From NCBI RefSeq assembly GCF_035506375.1, contig NZ_DATJPM010000093.1, forward strand, positions 1 to 16,612: a stretch of 16,612 bases of DNA. Reading direction: 5' to 3'. The first letter of the stretch is position 1, and each line of letters starts with the position of its first letter. Below, piece by piece: positions 6,480 through 14,057 of the stretch. The translations under genes were made by a program, and so were the position numbers. The notes under the pieces were generated by a model. That model was not told the DNA's origin. It was given only the letters and a program-made list of their open reading frames with translations, and made no database searches. The stretch is from Methanocella sp. (GTDB lineage Archaea; Halobacteriota; Methanocellia; Methanocellales; Methanocellaceae).

Positions 6480-6806
6480 ATGAGAAAGATAAAGCTTTGT
6501 ATCGCAGCGCTGCTGGCGGTCGCCATTCTTGTCTCCGTCGGATATACGGCCACGGCAAGTATGTTCACGGCTCCGACTTTTTCGATAGGCAAGACCGGGT
6601 TCAGCCAGATTTCTCCGTCCGAGATAGGCAAGTCATCGATCATTTTTGCACCGAGCACGAATGACCTGTTCTCAGGCGGATTCCTTACGACGCACGTGAA
6701 GCCGAAGCTGCTCACGAGTAACTGGGCGTCGAGCATGAAGACATCGCAGGTCAACCAGATGTTCGCCATGATGCTGAACGGGCTCGGCAGCAAGAGTTTA
6801 AGCTGA
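6480..6806 (+). CDS. Small exported protein, unknown function
   Basis: A 108-residue protein with a signal peptide: MRKIK, hydrophobic core LCIAALLAVAILVSV, A-T-A site and likely cleavage before Ser27. The mature 82 residues are Phe/Ser/Gly/Thr/Lys-rich (MFTAPTFSIGKTGFSQISPS, NDLFSGGFLTTHVKPKLL) and end in a Met/Gln-rich helix-like segment (MKTSQVNQMFAMMLNGLG). There is no known domain and no cysteine after the signal peptide. ATG 6480 is preferred to an in-frame GTG at 6468 because GGTGAGG (6468-6474) is then the ribosome binding site. It diverges from the I42-like gene, whose N-terminal region has the same Ser/Phe/Pro style. Confidence 0.62.
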   Translation: MRKIKLCIAALLAVAILVSVGYTATASMFTAPTFSIGKTGFSQISPSEIGKSSIIFAPSTNDLFSGGFLTTHVKPKLLTSNWASSMKTSQVNQMFAMMLNGLGSKSLS

Positions 6807-6840
6807 ATTTAATTTGCTCACTAAGTGCCCGTTGTTACTT

Positions 6841-6852
6841 AAAAAATAAAAA
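6841..6852 (-). terminator. T-rich terminator after the MFS gene
   Basis: Read on the minus strand this is TTTTTATTTTTT, starting five bases after the MFS stop codon. A T-run without a hairpin is the usual archaeal intrinsic terminator. Confidence 0.55.
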
Positions 6853-6856
6853 CGTT

Positions 6857-8131
6857 TTATCTTTTTACCGGTGTTGCAACCTGCGCCAGGGGCGTCGTGA
6901 GCGATTCCTGCTCGATGCGGTAGAAGAATATGTAGTATAGCGACGCAGAGCAGATGTACGTCACGCAGGTCACCATGAAAGGCAGCACATAGTTGGAGCC
7001 GGCCATCATGATGCCGCTCAGGTAGGCGCTCAGCGCCTGGCACAGGTACCACGACATGGACGTGAGGCTGCTCACGGTGGCACGCTGGTCGTCGGAGACC
7101 AGCTCCATATTGAAGTTATTAATGGCCGGGTTGGCCATGTTCATGAGCGTCATCCGCATGATGTAGGCGAAAGCCGCCACGTAGATGTTCGTCGTTAAGG
7201 CCAGGATGATGAGGAACGGTATCGACGCGAGCTCCGTGAAGGCAATGGTCTTTATTTTACCGAAGCGCGTCACCGCGAGCGGTATAAGTATAAGGCCGAA
7301 CGCCATGACCAGCTCGCCCGTCGAATAGATAAAGCCGATCTGGTCTGTGGTAGCCGAGATCCAGTTGTGGAAGTACACGTTGAAGAATGGGACGATCATG
7401 CCGGCCCCGATGCCCACCAGGCCGTTGATGACGATGAGCTTTTGCACTTTGGCGGAGCGGATAGCCGAGCCCAGCACTGTGAACCGCTTATGAGGCTTAG
7501 GCTTTCTCATCGGCTCGTTCATAGATAATACCGGTATCGCCGACAGCGCGATGACAGCCAGCGACAGGAAGAGCGTATACCGGTATATATCGGGCCCCAG
7601 CGGGTCAACGCCGATCATCCGGAGGGCGGTCGGCGCCATGCCGCCCGCCAGGCAGCCGATGATATAGGCGACCTGCGATAGTGCCGAGTTCATGGAGAAC
7701 AGGTACATGCGCTCTTCATGCGACGAGTTCTCCATCAGGAAAGGCGAGCCGGCCACAGTATAGAACGCCGTGCCGATACCGTATAAGGCGCTGATGACGA
7801 GAAGCCAGTCCAGCGAGGTTATGGTATATAGAAGCAACAGCGAAACCGTCGTAATGGCGATCCCGACAAGAAGGGTGTTCTTCCTCCCCAGCCTATCGCA
7901 TATGGTCGCGACCGGCAGGGCCGCCAGGCCCGTCGAAATGAACGTGATGGACAGCATCAGACCTAAAAGGTCCTCCCGGAAGCCCAGCCTCAGGATGTAT
8001 AAGTTAAAAATAACGCTGTATATGCCCAGGTGTATAGACAGCAGAAAAAAATAAGCTATGTATGATCGGGCGTTGTGGCTGAAGTGCCGGATATTTGACA
8101 GGTAGCCGCTTATGGCCGGTATGCTTGACAA
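6857..8131 (-). CDS. Major facilitator superfamily transporter
   Basis: A 424-residue membrane protein of usual MFS length with about 12 hydrophobic segments. TM1 is roughly residues 21-46; the loop between TM2 and TM3 has MFS motif A (ICDRLGRKNTLLVG, about 77-90, with Asp79 and the R-x-G-R-K core). A basic, Pro-rich mid-protein stretch (NEPMRKPKPHKRF) is the central cytoplasmic loop between the two six-helix halves. The substrate is unknown; drug or metabolite efflux is typical. A TTG start at 8131 is used because the next ATG would delete TM1; no clear ribosome binding site is seen, so the start is uncertain. It follows the ABC permease by 29 bases and is likely the third gene of that operon. 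Confidence 0.86.
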   Translation of the reverse strand: MSSIPAISGYLSNIRHFSHNARSYIAYFFLLSIHLGIYSVIFNLYILRLGFREDLLGLMLSITFISTGLAALPVATICDRLGRKNTLLVGIAITTVSLLLLYTITSLDWLLVISALYGIGTAFYTVAGSPFLMENSSHEERMYLFSMNSALSQVAYIIGCLAGGMAPTALRMIGVDPLGPDIYRYTLFLSLAVIALSAIPVLSMNEPMRKPKPHKRFTVLGSAIRSAKVQKLIVINGLVGIGAGMIVPFFNVYFHNWISATTDQIGFIYSTGELVMAFGLILIPLAVTRFGKIKTIAFTELASIPFLIILALTTNIYVAAFAYIMRMTLMNMANPAINNFNMELVSDDQRATVSSLTSMSWYLCQALSAYLSGIMMAGSNYVLPFMVTCVTYICSASLYYIFFYRIEQESLTTPLAQVATPVKR

Positions 8132-8160
8132 TTGTGTACACTCGTTTTTATGCCCTGCTC

Positions 8161-9021
8161 TTATATGTCCTGCCAGCTGAATAGCTCGTTGGCGATCAGT
8201 AATAAAATGCCGGTGAACGCCAGCAGTATGACTACGTTACCCCATAATGGCAGGCCGGATTTATACGCTGTGCCTGAGAGCAGAGGCGAAACGATATCAT
8301 GGCTGATAGGATCTATCCAGATCAGGAGCTTCGCATATATCGGGTACTGTGAGAATGTATCCCCCAACATGATCATATTCTGGCCCGCCATGGAGAGAGA
8401 TCCAATGACGGTGCCGATCGTGTCGGAGAAGAACAGCGCCACCCAGGCGATGATGCCACCCAGGATGGATATGAGCGGGTTTTTAGTAACTGTCGAGATC
8501 AGTATGCCGAGCGCCACGTAAACGGCGAACAGGATGACCATGAAAACGATGACCAGCACGGCGTTTAATACGTCCGTGCCGGAGGGTACCATGCCCGCGG
8601 CGACCGCTGTCAGGACATAGGCGATGATCGAGCCGGCCGCATAGAAGAACGATACGACTCCGAGGCAGCCGAAGAATTTACCCATGATTACGGTGCTCCG
8701 TTCCACCGGCTTCGATAAAAGCTGATATATCGTCCTGTCCTTCCTTTCCCCCGAAATCGTGTCGGCCGTGATAATGACTGCCAGCAGCACCAGGATAATG
8801 TTCAAGAGGTCCATCGTACCAAGAACCTGTGAAGGCTGGAAGCCTGATAAAGCCCCAATGCTCCTCTCATAGTTCAGGCTCATGATCGTGATGCCCAGGA
8901 TGGCGAGCGCCATGACCGTATACAATATACCGATCATGATAAAGCGCTTTGACTTGATGTATTCGTTGAATTCCTTGACCGCGATGGTCAGGATGTTATT
9001 GAATTCTTCCTGTACGGCCAT
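8161..9021 (-). CDS. ABC-2 type transporter permease
   Basis: The 286-residue protein has about six hydrophobic segments. It shows the ABC-2/NosY-like layout: a short cytoplasmic N-terminus (AVKEFNEYIKSKRF), a first helix (about 28-48), then ADTISGERKDRTIYQLLSKP followed by VERSTVIMGKF, the cytoplasmic coupling segment that this family shares. It ends LFSWQDI, a common ending in the group. It is the membrane partner of the ATPase that ends two bases upstream, most probably forming a dimeric exporter. The substrate cannot be deduced. The ATG at 9021 is fixed by the tight spacing. Confidence 0.88.
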   Translation of the reverse strand: MAVQEEFNNILTIAVKEFNEYIKSKRFIMIGILYTVMALAILGITIMSLNYERSIGALSGFQPSQVLGTMDLLNIILVLLAVIITADTISGERKDRTIYQLLSKPVERSTVIMGKFFGCLGVVSFFYAAGSIIAYVLTAVAAGMVPSGTDVLNAVLVIVFMVILFAVYVALGILISTVTKNPLISILGGIIAWVALFFSDTIGTVIGSLSMAGQNMIMLGDTFSQYPIYAKLLIWIDPISHDIVSPLLSGTAYKSGLPLWGNVVILLAFTGILLLIANELFSWQDI

Positions 9022-9023
9022 GC

Positions 9024-9956
9024 TCAGCCCTCCACGTTGCCTTCGGCGGTCACTTTCAGGAACGCATCCTCGAGCGTTGGCATCTTCTCTCTGATCCCGC
9101 GCACCCGGCAGCCTGCGCCGACCAGCGTGATGTTAATATCTTCAGCCAGCGCCGGGTTATCCACCATGACGTCGATGAACCCGTTATTCCTGGTCACGCC
9201 TCCGACGCCTTTGATCTTTTTCACCAGCTCCAGCTGGCTGTCCTCGAACTTCGGGGCCGCTATCTCGATCACGGCCATGTTCCCTTCCGTGCTTCGGAGG
9301 AACTCCTCGATAGGCCGCTCGACGATGAGCTGCCCTTTCTTTACGATGCCGACCACATCGCTGATGTCCTGCACCTCGTGGAGAATATGGGATGATAAGA
9401 AGATTGTGACGTTCTCGCCCTTCAGCTTTTTAATGACCTCCCGAATGTCGTGGGAGCCCTGGGGGTCGAGGCCCGTCGTCGGCTCATCGAGGATGAGAAG
9501 CTTCGGCTTCCCCAATAATGCCACCGCGATGCCCAGACGCTGGCGCATGCCGTGCGAATAGGTGCCGACCCGGTCGTTGCCACGGCCTTCGAGGCCCACC
9601 GTCCCGAGCAGCTCTTCAATGCGGCCGTCCAGGTCTTCGACGCCGACGAGCTTGCCGAAAAACTCGAGGTTACCCTTACCGCTCAGGTCGTCGTAGAACG
9701 CCGGCCGCTCGGGCAGATACCCGGTGATCTTCCGAATTTCCCTGTGCTGTGCCTTAATGTCGAAGCCCATGATGCTGGCCGTGCCGGCCGTGGGCTTTAT
9801 GAAACCCATGAGCATGTTGATGGTGGTGGATTTTCCAGCGCCGTTCGGGCCGAGGAATCCATAGACGATCCCCGGCTTGACTGTCAGGTTTAGGTCCTTT
9901 ACGGCGACGAGGTCGCCGTAGTTCCTGGTTAAGCCATGCGTCTCGATCGCGTTCAT
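9024..9956 (-). CDS. ABC transporter ATP-binding protein
   Basis: The 310-residue ATPase has all nucleotide-binding motifs: Walker A GPNGAGKST (36-44), the YLPERPAFY segment at the Q-loop (80-88), a signature YSHGMRQRL (133-141, the degenerate form usual in ABC-2 exporters), Walker B LLILDEP (153-159), the D-loop (TGLDP) and switch His190 (SSH). The C-terminal 90 residues hold the accessory domain ending LEDAFLKVT, found in ABC-2 ATPases. It energises the permease encoded two bases downstream, in an operon that continues into the MFS gene. ATG 9956 is supported by a TATA box about 50 bases upstream. Confidence 0.94.
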   Translation of the reverse strand: MNAIETHGLTRNYGDLVAVKDLNLTVKPGIVYGFLGPNGAGKSTTINMLMGFIKPTAGTASIMGFDIKAQHREIRKITGYLPERPAFYDDLSGKGNLEFFGKLVGVEDLDGRIEELLGTVGLEGRGNDRVGTYSHGMRQRLGIAVALLGKPKLLILDEPTTGLDPQGSHDIREVIKKLKGENVTIFLSSHILHEVQDISDVVGIVKKGQLIVERPIEEFLRSTEGNMAVIEIAAPKFEDSQLELVKKIKGVGGVTRNNGFIDVMVDNPALAEDINITLVGAGCRVRGIREKMPTLEDAFLKVTAEGNVEG

Positions 9957-10001
9957 ATATTGGCCTTCGTGAAATTTATGTCATTACATCAGGCTTTTCC
10001 C

Positions 10002-10009
10002 ATATAAAT
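10002..10009 (-). promoter_or_regulatory. TATA box of the ABC/MFS operon
   Basis: The minus strand reads ATTTATAT. A start site near 9980 gives a leader of about 25 bases before ATG 9956. Confidence 0.5.
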
Positions 10010-10161
10010 AGTCATTCGGCATGGTCTCGCCAAGACCTTCTATAATATTTATTGTGTTGGTTTAGTCTTGTATGTCGTGCACTTCTCCGGCTTCGCGGGC
10101 TTAAAACGGGTCACCCCAATATACGACAGCTATTATTCAACACAGCAAATTTTAATAACGC

Positions 10162-10223
10162 CTTCGTGTCACTTCAGGCCCGCTTCGAGTAACTTCGTGG
10201 CTGAAATCGTCTTTGTGTAACTT
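10162..10223. repeat. Three direct copies of a 13-base motif
   Basis: CTTCGTGTCACTT (10162-10174), CTTCGAGTAACTT (10183-10195) and CTTTGTGTAACTT (10211-10223) match the consensus CTTCGTGTAACTT with one mismatch each. They are spaced 21 and 28 bases apart and lie just past the end of the metal-ATPase gene, about 150 bases before the ABC operon promoter. They could be protein-binding sites or a small tandem-duplication remnant. Confidence 0.5.
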
Positions 10224-10260
10224 ACCTATTTCGAGTGCAAGGAGATATCTATTAATCATT

Positions 10261-12705
10261 TTATTGCGTCCGGATGAGGCGCATTCCGTTGAGGATGACG
10301 ATGAGCGAGGTGCCCATGTCGGCGAACACGGCCATCCACAGGTCGGCCATGCCCAATACCGCCAGTACGATGAAGACCGCCTTGATGGCAATGGCGAATA
10401 CGACGTTCTCCTTTATGATGGTCAGCGTATGCCTGCCCAGCCTGATCGTATAGTCCACCTTCGTCAGGTCGTTGGACATGAGAGCTATGTCCGCCGTTTC
10501 CAGCGCCGTGTCCGAGCCCGTGGCGCCCATGGCGATGCCTACGTTCGAGGCGGCCAGGGCGGGAGCGTCGTTGATGCCGTCGCCCACCATGATGACGTTT
10601 CCATGAGCCTTGCGGATGCCTTTGACGATGCTCGCCTTATCCTCGGGCAGCAATTCCCCGAAGTATCCGTCCAGGCCGATGTCGCCCGCGATTGCTTTGG
10701 CCATACGGTTATTGTCGCCGGTCAGCATGACGACCTCCTTGAGGCCCGTTTTGTGCAGGTCATCCACGAGTTTCCGGCTTTCCGGCCTTATCTCATCCGA
10801 GACTGTGATGACTGCCAGCACCGTATGGTCCTTTCCCAGGACCAGGGGCGTCTTACCGGCTTCCTGGACCCTGTCTACGGTCTTTTGTACATCCTCGCTC
10901 ACCGCGCTGAACATCTTGAGGTTCCCGATGCTGTATTCTACCCCGTCGATCTTTCCCTTGACGCCTTTACCGGTGATAGACTCGAAATCGGTCACGGCGA
11001 CTGGCGCTCTCCCGTGGTTCGCACGGATGACGGCCGCCGCGAGCGGGTGCTCCGACCGGGACTCGAGTGAAGCGGCTATGTCCAATATCTCCTGGTCTCC
11101 GAGCGAGTCGAACTGGATTATGCTGGAAACAGACGGCCTGCCCATGGTCAGCGTCCCGGTCTTATCGAAAGCGATGGCTCTGGCCCTCCCGATCTCCTCT
11201 AAATAGGTGCCGCCCTTAATGAGCACGCCGTTCCGGGAGGCGCTGCCTATAGCCGATACGATGGATACGGGCGTGGATATGACGAGCGCGCAGGGACAGG
11301 ATATAACCAGCAGAACCAGGCCTCGATAAAGCCACTCGTAGAAAGGCTGGCCCAGGAGTGCCGGTATTATGGCGACGCACGCCGCCAGCAGTATCACCGC
11401 CGGCGTATAGTACTTCGTAAACTGGTCGATGAATACCTGTGAAGGCGCCCTCCGGACCTGCGCCTCCTCGACCATGTGGATGATCTTGCTGAGCGTATTG
11501 TCTTTCGCCAGCCGTGTGACTTTTATTTCGAGGGCCCCGTTCTCGTTTATCGTGCCCGCGTAGACGACGCTGCCGGGCGACTTTTCGACGGGCATGGACT
11601 CGCCCGTGATGGGCGCCTGGTTCACGTATGACGACCCTGTGGCGACCTCGCCGTCCATGGATATCTTCTCTCCCGGCTTCACGACGATGACATCGCCCAC
11701 GTTTATCAGTGCCGTGTTGAGCCTGACCTCGCCGCCATTTCTTTTTACCGTGGCCTCTTTAGGCGAAAGCGAGATGAGCTCCTTGATGGAGTTGCGCGTC
11801 TTATCGAGCGTGTACGATTGCAAGGCGTTGCCCAGGGCAAACAGCACGACGACGGTGGCTCCTTCTTCCCACTGGCCGATGGCCATGGCGCCGATTATCG
11901 CGATGGTCATTAGCAGGTTCATGTCTGCCGTCATGGTCCTTAGCGAATAGATGGCGCTCTTCGCGATGTGTGATCCGCCCACTACGATGGCCATGAAGTA
12001 TAGAAGTACCGGCACATACGAAGGCACGCTCAAATGGCCCGCGATGAAGCCGGCGACCGTTAAGAGGCCCGATACGACGGTAATAATGACCGGCCTGTAG
12101 CGGGAGTAAAATGACCTTTTTTCCTTAGTCCCAGACACTTTTATCGTGTAGCCGATGTCGCGTGCGGCCGAGATGATGTCCTCGACCGGGCAAGTGTGCT
12201 CGACCGTAAGCTTGCCGACCGCAAAATTGAGCGAAGCCCGTATGACGCCGGGCGTCAGGGCGATGGCCTTTTCGAATTTATTTGCGCAGTCGATGCAGTC
12301 CAGCTCATAGACGTCAAACTCGGTGACCCGGAATGTGTCCGCGGCCACGTGGTATCCGGACTGCTCGATAGCGTCCAGCAGGTCCGATGCCGCTCCGCCA
12401 TGCTCTATCTTCAGCGTGGACGTGCCGAAGTTGAACGTCGCCGACCTGACCCCGGGTATCTTCGAGATGCGCCGCTCCAGCTTTTGGGCGCAGTCGGCGC
12501 AGTCCATGTTATCGATCTTAAAGTCCGTCTCCCTGACGGGCCCCTGCCCTTCGGGCTCGATGCGGCAGACCTTACATTCGGTCTCCCCGGCTTCGTCGTG
12601 GCACTCGACCTCTTCCTGGCACTCATCACAGCTACATTTCTCCTCGTGGCATTCCTCTTCCTCGTGGCATGAGCCGCAGTTGCATGTTTCTTTTTTATGC
12701 TCCAT
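10261..12705 (-). CDS. cadA: P1B-2 type Zn/Cd/Pb-exporting ATPase
   Basis: The 814-residue ATPase pumps divalent soft metals out of the cell. Order: a Cys/His/Glu-rich tail (1-50, ten Cys), two heavy-metal domains with D-C-x-D-C (Cys69/Cys72; Cys137/Cys140), TMs from about 205, actuator TGES (368-371), the S-C-P-C metal site (Cys470, Cys472), phosphorylated Asp514 in DKTGTLT, H-P (553-554), hinge GDGIND (708-713), and a last TM pair with Lys775 and Asp796 in MAVFADMGTS. The Lys/Asp pair and the D-C-x-D-C domains indicate the Zn/Cd/Pb subtype and not copper. ATG 12705 is chosen because it lies 11 bases after the repressor stop; an open frame to 12903 only overlaps that gene. Confidence 0.95.
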   Translation of the reverse strand: MEHKKETCNCGSCHEEEECHEEKCSCDECQEEVECHDEAGETECKVCRIEPEGQGPVRETDFKIDNMDCADCAQKLERRISKIPGVRSATFNFGTSTLKIEHGGAASDLLDAIEQSGYHVAADTFRVTEFDVYELDCIDCANKFEKAIALTPGVIRASLNFAVGKLTVEHTCPVEDIISAARDIGYTIKVSGTKEKRSFYSRYRPVIITVVSGLLTVAGFIAGHLSVPSYVPVLLYFMAIVVGGSHIAKSAIYSLRTMTADMNLLMTIAIIGAMAIGQWEEGATVVVLFALGNALQSYTLDKTRNSIKELISLSPKEATVKRNGGEVRLNTALINVGDVIVVKPGEKISMDGEVATGSSYVNQAPITGESMPVEKSPGSVVYAGTINENGALEIKVTRLAKDNTLSKIIHMVEEAQVRRAPSQVFIDQFTKYYTPAVILLAACVAIIPALLGQPFYEWLYRGLVLLVISCPCALVISTPVSIVSAIGSASRNGVLIKGGTYLEEIGRARAIAFDKTGTLTMGRPSVSSIIQFDSLGDQEILDIAASLESRSEHPLAAAVIRANHGRAPVAVTDFESITGKGVKGKIDGVEYSIGNLKMFSAVSEDVQKTVDRVQEAGKTPLVLGKDHTVLAVITVSDEIRPESRKLVDDLHKTGLKEVVMLTGDNNRMAKAIAGDIGLDGYFGELLPEDKASIVKGIRKAHGNVIMVGDGINDAPALAASNVGIAMGATGSDTALETADIALMSNDLTKVDYTIRLGRHTLTIIKENVVFAIAIKAVFIVLAVLGMADLWMAVFADMGTSLIVILNGMRLIRTQ

Positions 12706-12716
12706 CGTGGGACCGC

Positions 12717-13088
12717 CTAGCCGTGCCTGGCGTGTTCCAGGCCCTCGTTGAAGAGCTCGAGCACGTGCTCGTCGTCTAAAGAATAGATGGCTTCCTTGCC
12801 CTGTTTTCGAAATTTTACCACGCGCATGTTCCGTAATATGCGTAGCTGGTGAGAAATGGCGGAATGTTCCATGCCCAGGGCGGCGGCGATGTCGCAGACG
12901 CACATCTCGCCCGAGGAGAGGGCATGGATGATCTTGAGCCGGGTGGGATCGCCCATGACCTTGAAAATATCCGACAGGCGGATGATGGTGTTGCCTTCCA
13001 GCTCCTTTGCCCTTGTTCTAGCCCGGTCGACGGCGTCTGCATGGATGATGCAGGCTTCGCAGTCGTCTTTTTGGTTTACGGTCTCCAT
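12717..13088 (-). CDS. ArsR/SmtB-family metal-sensing repressor (CadC-like)
   Basis: A 123-residue winged-helix repressor. The core is FKVMGDPTRLKIIHALSSGE (42-61) then MCVCDIAAALGMEHSAISHQ (62-81), with recognition helix HSAISHQLRIL. Two metal sites are seen: a CadC-type thiolate site (Cys10, Cys13 at the N-terminus with Cys63 and Cys65 in C-V-C), and an SmtB/CzrA-type alpha5 site (Asp106, His108, His119, His122; SmtB has Glu at the last position). Metal binding should lower DNA affinity. It is the first gene of the operon with the ATPase, 11 bases upstream of it. ATG 13088 has AGGAG at 13099-13103. Confidence 0.93.
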   Translation of the reverse strand: METVNQKDDCEACIIHADAVDRARTRAKELEGNTIIRLSDIFKVMGDPTRLKIIHALSSGEMCVCDIAAALGMEHSAISHQLRILRNMRVVKFRKQGKEAIYSLDDEHVLELFNEGLEHARHG

Positions 13089-13111
13089 CGATGTCCAGCT
13101 CCTTTAAATGA

Positions 13112-13135
13112 ACGTGTGAATAATCATTCACATGT
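13112..13135. promoter_or_regulatory. SmtB/CadC-type operator of the metal-efflux operon
   Basis: A 24-base imperfect inverted repeat with uninterrupted core arms TGTGAAT (13115-13121) and ATTCACA (13126-13132); outer pairs at 13112-13113/13134-13135 also match. It has the size and TGAAT...ATTCA look of known SmtB/CadC operators. It lies 24 bases before the repressor start and overlaps the predicted transcription start, so bound repressor would block the operon. Confidence 0.75.
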
Positions 13136-13149
13136 ATTTGTTGAACATA

Positions 13150-13157
13150 GATATACA
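13150..13157 (-). promoter_or_regulatory. TATA box of the metal-efflux operon
   Basis: The minus strand reads GTATATCT. It lies 15 bases upstream of the operator, so transcription would start within it (about 13126). Confidence 0.5.
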
Positions 13158-13197
13158 TTTCGATTGAGGCCAGTGCATTATCCGAAAAAGCGCATGT

Positions 13198-13971
13198 TCA
13201 TACGAGATTAAAATATTCGTTTATCTTCCACCTTAGCGCCATGGGCATGTAAAACAATTTTACCGCCATGGACGCGGATCCAAGGCTCCCGATGAGCTCC
13301 CTCTTATCGGCGTTCATCTCCCCGGCCTCGACCATGGAAAAGCGTATATGGTATATCATCCCCATGAAAAAGAAGAACCCGATCCCCGCGTAAAATAGGC
13401 CGATCGGCAAGCTGGAATCGACCAGAAGGTCAATTGGAATGAATCTGATCACCAGTATCGTGGACATGGATATGAGGCCGGCGACCAGTAATGCGATACC
13501 TGTGACGATGTTCTTATACGGGTAATTGCGATATAGCGCCGCATTCATTGCTATGAGCCAGATGCAGTACAGGCACGTCACCGATAAGATCACTGCATTC
13601 TGGGATACCACCCCGTAAAAGATAATGAGGATGAGTGGAAGACGTAAAAAGAATCTGGTGGCCTCTTTTTTCATATCGATCTTGCCACCGGGCGTAGCCT
13701 CGGCCGACGTTACCTTCAGCCCGTCCTTGCCCAGCTGCATCCTGATGTCTTTGACATAATACCGCTTTACCTTGCGGCCGTTTTCAGACTCCCACCGGCC
13801 TTCGACGATATCGTGCTCTTCCATCGCTTTTAAACGGCGCACGATGAACGGCTCGCTGAGCCCCATCTCACCGGCGAGTTCCCGCGGATAAAACGGCTTC
13901 ACCTTGAGCTTCTCAAGTATGCGCAGGTTTGACTCGTTGTTGAGGACGGCGGCGATATTCTTCGAAGGCAC
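13198..13971 (-). CDS. Membrane-anchored winged-helix regulator
   Basis: The 257-residue protein joins an N-terminal winged helix (about 10-75: NLRILEKLKVKPFYPRELAG, EMGLSEPFIVRRLKAMEEHD, wing with RKVKRYYV) to a linker (78-105) and about four membrane helices (approximately 109-122, 125-146, 155-178, 188-208), ending in a cytoplasmic-type tail. It looks like a one-component transcription regulator held at the membrane. The GTG at 13971 gives the complete domain; no ribosome binding site precedes it, and a TATA box about 30 bases upstream suggests a leaderless transcript. It diverges from the ABC exporter genes at 14283-15920, its likely target. No exact family recognised. Confidence 0.82.
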   Translation of the reverse strand: MPSKNIAAVLNNESNLRILEKLKVKPFYPRELAGEMGLSEPFIVRRLKAMEEHDIVEGRWESENGRKVKRYYVKDIRMQLGKDGLKVTSAEATPGGKIDMKKEATRFFLRLPLILIIFYGVVSQNAVILSVTCLYCIWLIAMNAALYRNYPYKNIVTGIALLVAGLISMSTILVIRFIPIDLLVDSSLPIGLFYAGIGFFFFMGMIYHIRFSMVEAGEMNADKRELIGSLGSASMAVKLFYMPMALRWKINEYFNLV

Positions 13972-13996
13972 AATTCATACTAATTGAGAGGTCGGG

Positions 13997-14008
13997 ATAA
14001 ATATCTTT
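13997..14008 (-). promoter_or_regulatory. TATA box of the membrane-anchored regulator
   Basis: The minus strand reads AAAGATATTTAT, centred about 30 bases before the GTG start at 13971. This places the transcription start at or next to the start codon. Confidence 0.5.
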
Positions 14009-14035
14009 GCTCGCCCCTGCCTCCTGCGGCGCCGG

Positions 14036-14057
14036 TGCGGCGTCTCTTCGCGCCGCA
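14036..14057. repeat. GC-rich inverted repeat upstream of the regulator promoter
   Basis: TGCGGCG (14036-14042) and CGCCGCA (14051-14057) form a perfect seven-pair stem with an eight-base loop. Another TGCGGCG lies at 14025-14031. The patch 14011-14066 is strikingly GC-rich against AT-rich flanks on both sides. Confidence 0.5.

Larger units (their letters stand above)
9957..10260. other. Intergenic region between the metal-ATPase and ABC/MFS operons
   Basis: About 300 bases without a convincing gene. It holds the ABC operon promoter (10002-10009), a five-pair hairpin GGTCT/AGACC at 10023-10037, the T-rich sequence around 10040-10070, and three copies of a 13-base motif at 10162-10223. A 35-codon minus-strand frame (10152-10259) starts just after the ATPase stop but lacks a ribosome binding site. 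Confidence 0.6.

Noticed and set aside
10162..10223. CRISPR-like array
   Set aside because: Only three 13-base imperfect copies with 8 and 15 base gaps; far too short and irregular for CRISPR repeats and spacers.
10152..10391. 79-aa minus-strand reading frame
   Set aside because: Most of it overlaps the ATPase gene in another frame with Ser/Arg/Trp-rich text. Only the last 35 codons are outside, with no ribosome binding site; kept only as a note in a finding.
10213..11070. 285-aa plus-strand reading frame opposite the ATPase
   Set aside because: Antisense shadow of a conserved gene; His/Asp/Arg-rich mirror composition and no family resemblance.
12706..12903. In-frame extension of the metal ATPase up to 12903 (880 residues)
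   Set aside because: The extension lies inside the repressor gene on the same strand and reads as Arg-rich low-quality protein; the ATG at 12705 starts the Cys-rich tail just after the repressor stop.
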